From Pseudomonas psychrophila (GTDB lineage: Bacteria > Pseudomonadota > Gammaproteobacteria > Pseudomonadales > Pseudomonadaceae): a DNA stretch of 64,000 bases. The position numbers and the translations under genes were made by a program. Location of the stretch: NCBI RefSeq assembly GCF_001043005.1, contig NZ_JYKZ01000001.1, forward strand, positions 1 through 64,000, read 5' to 3'. The notes below the pieces were generated by a model, which ran no database searches, was not told the DNA's origin, and saw only the letters and a list, made by a program, of their open reading frames with translations. Shown here one piece after another: positions 56,869-64,000 of the stretch. The stretch's first letter is position 1, and each line of letters opens with the position of its first letter.

Positions 56869-57396
56869 ATGAAAAATACCGTGCTGCGCTTTAACGACAT
56901 GTTGTACCGGGTATGTATCGGGATTGCCGGCCTGTCGGTACTGACCATGACCCTGATCATTCCATGGGGCATTTTTGCCCGCTACGTGCTCGGGACCGGC
57001 TCCAGCTGGCCCGAGCCCACCGCCATTTTGTTGATGGTGGTCTTTACCTTTTTCGGGGCCGCCGCCAGTTACCGCGCCGGGGCCCACATGGCCGTTGCGA
57101 TGGCTGTGGAACGCATGCCCGCACGCATCCGCTCCAAGGTGGCCGTGCTGGTGCAAATACTGATGGTGATCGTCTGCCTGTTCATGACCGTGAAGGGGTT
57201 TAAATTGTGCGCGACCACCTGGAATCAATTCATCGGTGAGATGCCATCCGTCAGGGTCGGCATCTCCTATTTACCGATCCCTATAGGCGGTCTGGTCACC
57301 CTTTGCTTCGTCCTGGAAAAACTCTTTCTGGGTGACCAAAGCCACCGCCGTGCCGTGCGGTTCGACATCGTAGAAGCCAGCGAAGAGGCCGTATAA
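56869..57396 (+). CDS. TRAP transporter small membrane subunit (DctQ family)
   Basis: 175 residues from MKNTVLRFNDMLYR; four membrane segments; ARYVLGTGSSWPEPTA is the typical loop. It pairs with the large subunit. Its stop codon is immediately followed by the DctM ATG (TAAATG). Confidence 0.9.
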   Translation: MKNTVLRFNDMLYRVCIGIAGLSVLTMTLIIPWGIFARYVLGTGSSWPEPTAILLMVVFTFFGAAASYRAGAHMAVAMAVERMPARIRSKVAVLVQILMVIVCLFMTVKGFKLCATTWNQFIGEMPSVRVGISYLPIPIGGLVTLCFVLEKLFLGDQSHRRAVRFDIVEASEEAV

Positions 57397-58677
57397 ATGG
57401 ACGCTTTCGTACTGTTGGGCAGCTTTATCGCCCTGATCCTTCTCGGCATGCCGGTCGCTTACGCGCTGGGCCTGTCGGCACTGGTCGGCGCCTGGTGGAT
57501 CGATATCCCGTTTGATGCCCTGATGATTCAGGTGGCTGGCGGGGTCAACAAGTTCTCCCTGCTGGCAATCCCGTTCTTCGTACTGGCGGGGGCGATCATG
57601 GCCGAAGGGGGCATGTCGCGCAGGCTGGTGGCCTTCGCCGGGGTGCTGGTGGGTTTCGTACGGGGCGGGCTGTCACTGGTCAACATTGTGGCCTCGACCT
57701 TCTTCGGCGCGATTTCCGGCTCATCCGTGGCTGACACGGCGTCTGTAGGATCGGTTCTGATTCCGGAAATGGAGCGCGCTGGCTACCCCCGCGAGTTCTC
57801 CACGGCAGTCACTGTCAGCGGCTCGGTACAAGCCCTGCTCACCCCCCCGAGCCATAACTCGGTGCTGTACTCGCTGGCTGCTGGCGGCACGGTATCGATC
57901 GCTTCGCTGTTCATGGCCGGCATCATGCCAGGGCTGCTGCTCAGCGCTGTGATGATGGGCCTGTGCATGATCTTTGCGCGCAAGCGCAACTACCCCAAAG
58001 GTGAAGTGATCCCGCTGCGCAAGGCACTGAAGATCGCGGGTGAAGCGATGTGGGGGCTGATGGCCATGGTCATCATCCTCGGCGGTATCCTGACCGGCAT
58101 CTTCACCGCTACCGAGTCGGCTGCGGTTGCGGTGGTCTGGTCGTTCTTTGTCACCATGTTTATTTACCGCGATTACAAATGGCGCGACCTGCCCAAGTTG
58201 ATGCACCGGGCGGTACGCACCATTTCCATCGTGATGATCCTGATCGGTTTTGCCGCCAGCTTCGGTTACATCCTGACGCTGATGGAAATCCCGATGAAGA
58301 TCACCACAGCGTTCCTGACGCTGTCGGATAACCGTTACGTGATCCTGATGTGCATCAACGTGATGTTGCTGCTGCTGGGCACCGTGATGGACATGGCGCC
58401 ACTGATTCTGATCCTGACGCCGATCCTGTTGCCCGTGATCATCGGTATCGGCGTCGATCCGGTGCATTTCGGCATGATCATGCTGGTCAATCTGGGGATA
58501 GGACTGATCACACCGCCGGTTGGCGCCGTGCTGTTCGTGGGGGCTGCCGTGGGCAAGGTCACCATTGAAAACACTGTTAAAGCCTTGCTGCCGTTCTACG
58601 TGGCGCTGTTCATGGTACTGATGCTGGTGACCTATGTTCCGGCCATCTCGCTGTGGTTGCCAAACCTGGTGCTGTAA
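57397..58677 (+). CDS. TRAP transporter large membrane subunit (DctM family)
   Basis: 426 residues, about twelve membrane segments; the sodium-driven transport channel. GAISGSSVADTASVGSVLIPEME and TPPSHNSVLYSLAAGG are family hallmarks, as is GLITPPVGAVLFVGAAVG near the C-terminus. Confidence 0.94.
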   Translation: MDAFVLLGSFIALILLGMPVAYALGLSALVGAWWIDIPFDALMIQVAGGVNKFSLLAIPFFVLAGAIMAEGGMSRRLVAFAGVLVGFVRGGLSLVNIVASTFFGAISGSSVADTASVGSVLIPEMERAGYPREFSTAVTVSGSVQALLTPPSHNSVLYSLAAGGTVSIASLFMAGIMPGLLLSAVMMGLCMIFARKRNYPKGEVIPLRKALKIAGEAMWGLMAMVIILGGILTGIFTATESAAVAVVWSFFVTMFIYRDYKWRDLPKLMHRAVRTISIVMILIGFAASFGYILTLMEIPMKITTAFLTLSDNRYVILMCINVMLLLLGTVMDMAPLILILTPILLPVIIGIGVDPVHFGMIMLVNLGIGLITPPVGAVLFVGAAVGKVTIENTVKALLPFYVALFMVLMLVTYVPAISLWLPNLVL

Positions 58678-58691
58678 ACCGTCCCCTGCCC

Positions 58692-58777
58692 GTGGGAACG
58701 GGCTTGCTTGCGATGCAGACGACGCGGTGTAACTGATACACCGCAGCGATCCCATCGCGAGCAAGCCCGCTCCCACA
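58692..58777. repeat. REP-type inverted pair, left arm degenerate
   Basis: GTGGGAACGGGCTTGCTTGCG at the left (two changes from the usual sequence) and the intact complement at the right, in the DctM/EamA gap. Confidence 0.85.
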
Positions 58778-58824
58778 ATGCTTATCCAAGAGGCTTTATT
58801 TCCAGCCAAGGAGGCTGGTTACTT

Positions 58825-59739
58825 ATGTCTGCTCCTGCTTTGTTCCCCCGCCATATCGCCGTGTTGATTCTGGTCCTGCTGGCCTGCGCATTCGCGGGCA
58901 ACCATATCGCCGCCCGCATCGCCTTCGACCACGATACGGGCCTGTTACTGGCCATTCTGTGTCGCGCTGGCGTGACCTTGCTGGTGTTGACCGGCCTGGT
59001 GCTGTGGCAACGCGACCCCCCCCGATTGACCGCTGCCAACTGGCGCTGGCAATTGCTGCTGGGACTGCTGATCGCGGCACAAAGCTTTTTTATCTATTCG
59101 GCCGTGGCGCGGATTCCCGTGGCACTGGCACTGTTGATTGCCAACGTGGCGCCGATCCTGCTGGTGCTGCTGACCTGGGCGCTGGGCGGTGCAGCCCCGA
59201 CCCGGCGAGCGGCGCTGCTCATGGGGTTGATCATGTGCGGTCTGGTATTTGCCCTGGACGTACCCGAGCGCCTGTCGAACCAGGGCAGCACCGAAGCGCA
59301 ATGGCTCGAAGGCATTCTGTTCGGGTTCGCCGCCGCCTCCGTGTTCGCCTGTGCTCTCTGGATTACCGATCATAAACTGTCGAGCCTGCGTGGCACGGTG
59401 CGCAGCATGCTGACCATGCTGATTGTGTTTTGCGCAGCGGCCCTGGCCGGGGTCAGCGGCGTGCTGCCCGGCGGCGTGTCGCTGCCCTCCTCGTCCACCG
59501 GCTGGACAGCTCTGGCCTGCCTGGTGGCGCTTTATGGGCTAGGGTTCTGCCTGTTGTTTATCTGCATGACGCGCCTGAACATGGCCCGCAACGCACCCGT
59601 GATGAACGTTGAGCCAGTGGCAAGCCTGCTGTTCGGCTGGCTGATCCTGGACCAGTTGCTTAGCAGCGGCCAAATCATCGGAGGCCTGATCGTGGTCGCG
59701 GGTATCGTGATGCTGACCTGGCGCCGTGCCACCGATTGA
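58825..59739 (+). CDS. EamA-family (DMT) transporter
   Basis: 304 residues from the ATG at 58825, which has AAGGAGG ten bases upstream. Ten membrane helices in two EamA halves. No substrate evidence. It is placed between the TRAP genes and the epimerase, so it may belong to the same sugar-acid locus, though a REP pair separates it from DctM. Confidence 0.85.
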   Translation: MSAPALFPRHIAVLILVLLACAFAGNHIAARIAFDHDTGLLLAILCRAGVTLLVLTGLVLWQRDPPRLTAANWRWQLLLGLLIAAQSFFIYSAVARIPVALALLIANVAPILLVLLTWALGGAAPTRRAALLMGLIMCGLVFALDVPERLSNQGSTEAQWLEGILFGFAAASVFACALWITDHKLSSLRGTVRSMLTMLIVFCAAALAGVSGVLPGGVSLPSSSTGWTALACLVALYGLGFCLLFICMTRLNMARNAPVMNVEPVASLLFGWLILDQLLSSGQIIGGLIVVAGIVMLTWRRATD

Positions 59740-59765
59740 TCGTCACTCCTTAACGGTAGAGCCCC

Positions 59766-60632
59766 ATGCCCACAGAAACATTGACCCTTGAAGACGGTCT
59801 GACCCGTCTGACTCTGGCACCGCACATAGGCGGCAGCATTCTCGACTGGAGCATCATTGCCAGCGGCCAGCCCTTGTTTCGCCCAAGTGCTGCCGATGCC
59901 CTGGACAGCAACTCGGCCAACCAGCTGGCCTGTTATCCACTGGTGCCCTGGTCGAACCGTATCGGGGATGGAGGCTTCGAAGGTGCAGGTCATTGGTTCG
60001 CCTTGCAGCCCAACAATCCTCCAGGCCTGCTGCCCATCCACGGCAGTGCATGGCAGCAGGCCTGGAGCGTGATCGAGCACAGCTCGCAGCATGCTTGCCT
60101 GCAACTCGACAGCACCGTCCCCTTTGCCTACCGAGCGCAGCTGCGATACAGCCTGAGCGACGGCCAACTGCATATCGAACTGAGCGTGATCCATCAGGAC
60201 GAGCACGCCGCCTGGCATGGCCTGGGCCTACACCCGTATCTGCCGCGCACCGCCAACACACGATTGCAGGCCAAAGCCTCACAGGTCTGGCTGTGCGATG
60301 ACCAGGGCCTGCCTACCGAGCGTGCACCGCTGCCGGTTGAATGGGACTTCAACCAGAGCAACGCCTTGCCGCACACCCGGCTCGACAATTGTTTCACCGA
60401 GTGGGATGGCAACGCAGTGATCAACCAGCCGGACCTGGGCTATACGCTGGGCTGTCAGGCAACGGGCAGCCCTTACTGCCTGGTGTATTGCCCGCCGGGT
60501 GAAGACTTTTTCTGCTTCGAACCCGTCAGCCACCCGGTCAATGCCCATCACCTGCCCGGCCATCCGGGGTTGACGTTATTGCACAGGGGGCAGTCAACCA
60601 GCATCAGTGTCAGCTTCAAGCTCAACCCATAG
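59766..60632 (+). CDS. Aldose 1-epimerase family protein
   Basis: 288 residues, galactose mutarotase-like beta-sandwich. Active-site candidates are His in PIHGSAWQQAW and HGLGLHPYLPR, and Glu in the FFCFEPVSHP region. In this locus it could interconvert anomers of uronic acids for udh, which uses the beta-pyranose. That link is an inference. Confidence 0.85.
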   Translation: MPTETLTLEDGLTRLTLAPHIGGSILDWSIIASGQPLFRPSAADALDSNSANQLACYPLVPWSNRIGDGGFEGAGHWFALQPNNPPGLLPIHGSAWQQAWSVIEHSSQHACLQLDSTVPFAYRAQLRYSLSDGQLHIELSVIHQDEHAAWHGLGLHPYLPRTANTRLQAKASQVWLCDDQGLPTERAPLPVEWDFNQSNALPHTRLDNCFTEWDGNAVINQPDLGYTLGCQATGSPYCLVYCPPGEDFFCFEPVSHPVNAHHLPGHPGLTLLHRGQSTSISVSFKLNP

Positions 60633-60697
60633 ATCCAGGTCAATAATCTCGCACTCAGGCTCGACTACCATCGCGCCTTTTTGCGAATGACCTGACT

Positions 60698-62038
60698 ATG
60701 CGCCTTGCACCGCCCGAACTCCTCGCCCCAGCCGGCACCCTCAAAAACATGCGTTATGCCTTCGCTTATGGGGCCGACGCGGTGTACGCAGGTCAGCCGC
60801 GTTACAGCCTGCGGGTACGCAATAACGAATTCGACCACGCCAATCTGGCCATTGGCATCGCCGAAGCCCAGGCACAGGGCAAACGTTTTTATGTGGTGGT
60901 CAATATTGCCCCGCACAACGCCAAGCTGCGCACCTTCCTCAAGGATCTGGAGCCGGTCGTTGCCATGGGCCCGGATGCGCTGATCATGTCTGACCCGGGA
61001 CTGATCATGCTGGTGCGCAAAAACTTCCCCCACGTACCGATTCATTTGTCGGTACAGGCCAATACGGTTAACTGGGCCAGTGTCGAGTTCTGGCGTCAGC
61101 AAGGCTTGAGCCGGATCATCCTGTCCCGCGAGCTGTCACTGGAAGAGATCGAAGAGATTCGCCTGCAAGTGCCGGACATGGAGCTGGAGATTTTCGTCCA
61201 CGGGGCGTTGTGCATGGCGTACTCGGGGCGCTGCCTGTTGTCCGGTTACATGAACAAGCGTGACGCCAATCAAGGCAGTTGCACCAATGCATGCCGCTGG
61301 AAATACGACGCCAAACCGGCCACGGAAAACGAACTGGGCAATATCGTCAAGGTGGTCGAGCCGACCCTGGGGGTGGGAGCGCCCACCGACGACGTGTTCG
61401 TGCTGCATGAATCCCAACGCCCGGACGAGCAGATGACCGCGTTCGAAGACGAACACGGTACTTACATCATGAACTCCAAGGATCTGCGCGCCGTGCAGCA
61501 TGTGGCACGGCTGGCCGGGATGGGCGTGCATTCGCTGAAAATCGAAGGGCGAACCAAGTCGCACTTCTACTGTGCACGGGCAACCCAGGTGTATCGCAAG
61601 GCAATTGATGATGCGGTGGCAGGACGTGAGTTTGACCGCAGCCTGATGACGGACCTGGAGTCACTGGCCCAGCGCGGTTACACCGAGGGGTTTTTGCGGC
61701 GCCATGTCCACGATGAATATCAAAACTACCTGCAGGGCAGTTCGTTATCGCACCGCCAACAGTTTGTCGGGGAGTTGACCGGCGAACGGCGCAACGGCCT
61801 GGCCGAGGTCAAGGTCAAAAACCGATTTGCCCTGGGTGACCATCTGGAGCTGATGACCCCGCACGGCAATTACCACTTTGATCTCGAACGGTTGCACAAC
61901 AGCGCGGGCTTGCCGACCCAGGTTGCACCGGGTGACGGCCACACGGTGTACCTGCCGATCCCTGAGCAGGTGGACTTGAAGTACGGGTTGTTGATGCGGG
62001 ATTTGACGGTGAATGAGGTGATGGAGCGCTCGGCGTGA
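60698..62038 (+). CDS. trhP: tRNA hydroxylation protein P (peptidase U32 family)
   Basis: 446 residues. The U32 signature with cysteines (ELEIFVHGALCMAYSGRCLLS ... GSCTNACRW) matches YegQ/TrhP, which with prephenate helps form 5-hydroxyuridine at U34 of several tRNAs in E. coli. The iron-sulfur-type cysteines are intact. Unrelated to the uronate locus. Confidence 0.9.
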   Translation: MRLAPPELLAPAGTLKNMRYAFAYGADAVYAGQPRYSLRVRNNEFDHANLAIGIAEAQAQGKRFYVVVNIAPHNAKLRTFLKDLEPVVAMGPDALIMSDPGLIMLVRKNFPHVPIHLSVQANTVNWASVEFWRQQGLSRIILSRELSLEEIEEIRLQVPDMELEIFVHGALCMAYSGRCLLSGYMNKRDANQGSCTNACRWKYDAKPATENELGNIVKVVEPTLGVGAPTDDVFVLHESQRPDEQMTAFEDEHGTYIMNSKDLRAVQHVARLAGMGVHSLKIEGRTKSHFYCARATQVYRKAIDDAVAGREFDRSLMTDLESLAQRGYTEGFLRRHVHDEYQNYLQGSSLSHRQQFVGELTGERRNGLAEVKVKNRFALGDHLELMTPHGNYHFDLERLHNSAGLPTQVAPGDGHTVYLPIPEQVDLKYGLLMRDLTVNEVMERSA

Positions 62039-62042
62039 GCGC

Positions 62043-62128
62043 TGTGGGAGCGGGCTTGCTCGCGATAGCATCGCCCGGTTTTGTCTGACGATCGAGCCGT
62101 CAGCATCGCGAGCAAGCCCGCTCCCGCA
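62043..62128. repeat. REP-type inverted pair (GGGCTTG variant)
   Basis: TGTGGGAGCGGGCTTGCTC and its complement, with one substitution in the right arm, between the convergent trhP and dienelactone hydrolase genes. Confidence 0.9.
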
Positions 62129-62144
62129 GACTGGGTGATTGCGA

Positions 62145-62873
62145 TTAATCGCGAAACACTTCATCCAGCAAGTTGTGCATGGCGGTAAACGCACGGCTGG
62201 AGGTTTTGGCGTCGTACATCATCTTGCCCGGCACATTGGCATGCGGGTCGGTGAAGGAATGCACCGCGCCGCCATAGCTGGTCAATTGCCAGTCCACGCT
62301 CGCCGCATTCATCTCGGCCGCAAAAACCGGTAGCTGTTCGTTTGGCACCAAGGGATCAGAAGCGCCGTGCAACACCAGCACCGAGCCCTTGATGCTCTGT
62401 GCATCGATAGGATTTGGGGTGTCGAGGTTGCCGTGGAAGGACACGGCGGCTAGCAGTGGTGCACCACTGCGCGCCAGCTCAAGCGAGCAGCAACCGCCAA
62501 AGCAGAAGCCAAAGGTCGCCAGCTTGCTGCTGTCGACCTGGGCCAGGCCCTGATTTTTCAGCGCGTCATACGCTGCCCACATCCGCTTGCGCAACAGGGC
62601 GCGGTCATTCTTGAGCGGCATCATTGCAGCGCCCGCCTCGTCGGCATCGCCCGGGCGGATGGCCTGACCGTACAAGTCAGCAATCAGTACCACGTAGCCC
62701 TGCTCTGCAACCGACTTGGCAATCTCTTCGGCAGCCGCGCTGATGCCCATCCAGTTGGGCGCCATCAGCAAACCCGGCAAAGGGTCTTCTCGGCTCGGGT
62801 CAAACGCGAGGCGGCCTTCGTAAGCTTGGCCGTCGATTTGATAGGCCACTGAACTGACCGTAATTGATTTCAT
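62145..62873 (-). CDS. Dienelactone hydrolase family protein
   Basis: 242 residues, alpha/beta hydrolase. The catalytic triad appears complete: Cys124 in GFCFGG, Asp173 in GASDPLVP and His205 in AVHSF. No aromatic-degradation genes are nearby, so it is probably a general esterase rather than a chlorocatechol enzyme. Confidence 0.9.
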   Translation of the reverse strand: MKSITVSSVAYQIDGQAYEGRLAFDPSREDPLPGLLMAPNWMGISAAAEEIAKSVAEQGYVVLIADLYGQAIRPGDADEAGAAMMPLKNDRALLRKRMWAAYDALKNQGLAQVDSSKLATFGFCFGGCCSLELARSGAPLLAAVSFHGNLDTPNPIDAQSIKGSVLVLHGASDPLVPNEQLPVFAAEMNAASVDWQLTSYGGAVHSFTDPHANVPGKMMYDAKTSSRAFTAMHNLLDEVFRD

Positions 62874-62894
62874 TAAAAACTCCTGAATTCAAAA

Positions 62895-62925
62895 CAAAAA
62901 AAACCCGCCGAAGCGGGTTTTTATA
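62895..62925 (-). terminator. Terminator of htpG
   Basis: ACCCGC-CGAA-GCGGGT; on the minus strand it is followed by eight T. Confidence 0.88.
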
Positions 62926-62931
62926 GCGCGG

Positions 62932-64000
62932 TTAGACCGACAACTCTACTAACAATTTGTTAAGCCGACGGACATAAGCCGCAGGGTCTTTCAAGCTGTC
63001 ACCGGCTGCCAGTGCGGCCTGGTCGAAGAGGATGTGCGACAGGTCACCAAAACGCTCTTCGCTCTGCTCTGCATCGAGTTTCTCGATCAGCGGGTGAGCC
63101 GGGTTGAACTCAAAGATTGGCTTGGACTCAGGCACTTTCTGACCGCTAGCTTCCAGGATCTGACGCATTTGCATGCCCAGGTCCTGCTCGCCGATGGCCA
63201 GAATTGCTGGGGAGTCGGTCAGACGGTGCGATACACGCACTTCGCTGACGCTTTCGCCCAAGGCTGCCTTGATGCGTTCAACCAGACCTTCTTTGGCCTT
63301 GGCCACTTCCTCTGCAGCTTTCTTGTCCTCTTCGGAGTCCAGGTTGCCCAGATCGAGGTCGCCACGTGCCACGTCAACAAAGCTCTTGCCGTCGAAATCG
63401 CTGAGGTAGCTCATGAGCCACTCGTCGATACGGTCGGTCAGCAGCAGGACTTCGATGCCTTTTTTGCGGAAGACTTCGAGGTGCGGGCTGTTCTTGACCT
63501 GTGCGTAAGTTTCGCCGGTCAGGTAGTAAATCTTGTCCTGACCTTCTTTGGCACGTGCCAGGTAGTCGACCAGAGACACGTTTTGCTCACCATCGTCACC
63601 GTGGGTCGAAGCAAAACGCAGCAGGCCGGCGATTTTTTCCTTGTTGGCGAAGTCTTCAGCCGGGCCTTCTTTCATGACCTGGCCGAAGTTTTTCCAGAAG
63701 CCCTGGTATTTCTCAGGCTCGTTCTTCGCCAGTTTTTCCAGCATGTCGAGCACACGCTTGGTCAGCGCGGTCTTCATCGAGTCGATGATCGGGTCTTTTT
63801 GCAGGATTTCCCGCGACACGTTCAACGACAGGTCGTTGGAGTCGATCACGCCCTTGATAAAGCGCAGGTACAACGGCAGGAACGATTCGGCCTGATCCAT
63901 GACGAATACGCGCTGTACATAGAGCTTCAGGCCTTTAGGGGCTTCACGCTGGTACAGATCGAATGGAGCACGGGCCGGCACGTAGAGCAGTGAGCTGTAT
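62932..64000 (-). CDS. htpG: Chaperone protein HtpG (Hsp90), C-terminal part
   Basis: The frame runs to the window edge, so the gene is partial: about 356 C-terminal residues are present, beginning [16 protein letters not shown]. Middle-domain markers ([22 protein letters not shown]) and the C-terminal dimerisation domain are clear; the ATPase N-domain is outside. HtpG is the bacterial Hsp90, acting with DnaK. Confidence 0.96.
   Translation of the reverse strand, partial: YSSLLYVPARAPFDLYQREAPKGLKLYVQRVFVMDQAESFLPLYLRFIKGVIDSNDLSLNVSREILQKDPIIDSMKTALTKRVLDMLEKLAKNEPEKYQGFWKNFGQVMKEGPAEDFANKEKIAGLLRFASTHGDDGEQNVSLVDYLARAKEGQDKIYYLTGETYAQVKNSPHLEVFRKKGIEVLLLTDRIDEWLMSYLSDFDGKSFVDVARGDLDLGNLDSEEDKKAAEEVAKAKEGLVERIKAALGESVSEVRVSHRLTDSPAILAIGEQDLGMQMRQILEASGQKVPESKPIFEFNPAHPLIEKLDAEQSEERFGDLSHILFDQAALAAGDSLKDPAAYVRRLNKLLVELSV

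Overview
The window is chromosomal DNA of a Pseudomonas, most like the fluorescens/fragi side of the genus. The gene order (cysG-serS-crcB-rarA-lolA-ftsK / aat-bpt-infA / clpA-clpS / cspD / icd-idh / mnmA-hflD-purB / aceA / nuoA-N), the fused nuoCD, the paired dimeric and monomeric NADP-isocitrate dehydrogenases, the 441-residue isocitrate lyase and the many REP-type inverted pairs all point there. No tRNA, rRNA, CRISPR array or prophage is visible.

Layout. 1-139: a possible insertion-sequence end. 140-7615 (minus): a tight housekeeping group for siroheme synthesis, tRNA-Ser charging, fluoride export, replication repair, lipoprotein transport and chromosome segregation. 8024-18496: the N-degron pathway (aat, bpt, clpA, clpS) with infA and cspD, interrupted by a magnesium/phosphate module (10117-15273). 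That module has a long structured leader, a 79-codon ORF, a 12-codon ORF overlapping a perfect hairpin, the Mg2+ P-type ATPase mgtA and a Na/Pi transporter-family gene. 18571-30634: the isocitrate node (icd, idh, aceA) with tRNA thiolation, purine synthesis and ribosomal-protein hydroxylation between. 31256-46197: a complete 13-gene NADH dehydrogenase I operon.

46198-52216 is accessory: an unknown lipoprotein and a DUF4304-type protein bracketed by two copies of one dispersed repeat, a nest of inverted repeats, a small unknown protein, a TonB-dependent receptor and an AI-2E-family membrane protein. 52364-60632 is a uronic-acid uptake and oxidation locus: OprD-type porin, uronate dehydrogenase, SMP-30 lactonase, TRAP transporter PQM, an EamA transporter and an aldose epimerase. 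Two promoters there carry the same operator-like sequence in the same geometry. 60698-64000 holds a U32-family tRNA hydroxylation gene, a dienelactone-hydrolase-like gene and the 3' part of htpG.

The most promising undescribed element is the mgtA leader (about 10152-10825). A Shine-Dalgarno-sequestering hairpin with a competing repeat controls access to the first small ORF, and a second tiny ORF runs into an attenuator-like hairpin. The two downstream genes would together raise Mg2+ and adjust phosphate. The next best are the twin uronate operators, the repeat-flanked cassette at 46.3-48.1 kb, and the structured gaps before idh and nuoG. All start-site choices come from ribosome-binding sites and remembered family lengths; no database search was possible.
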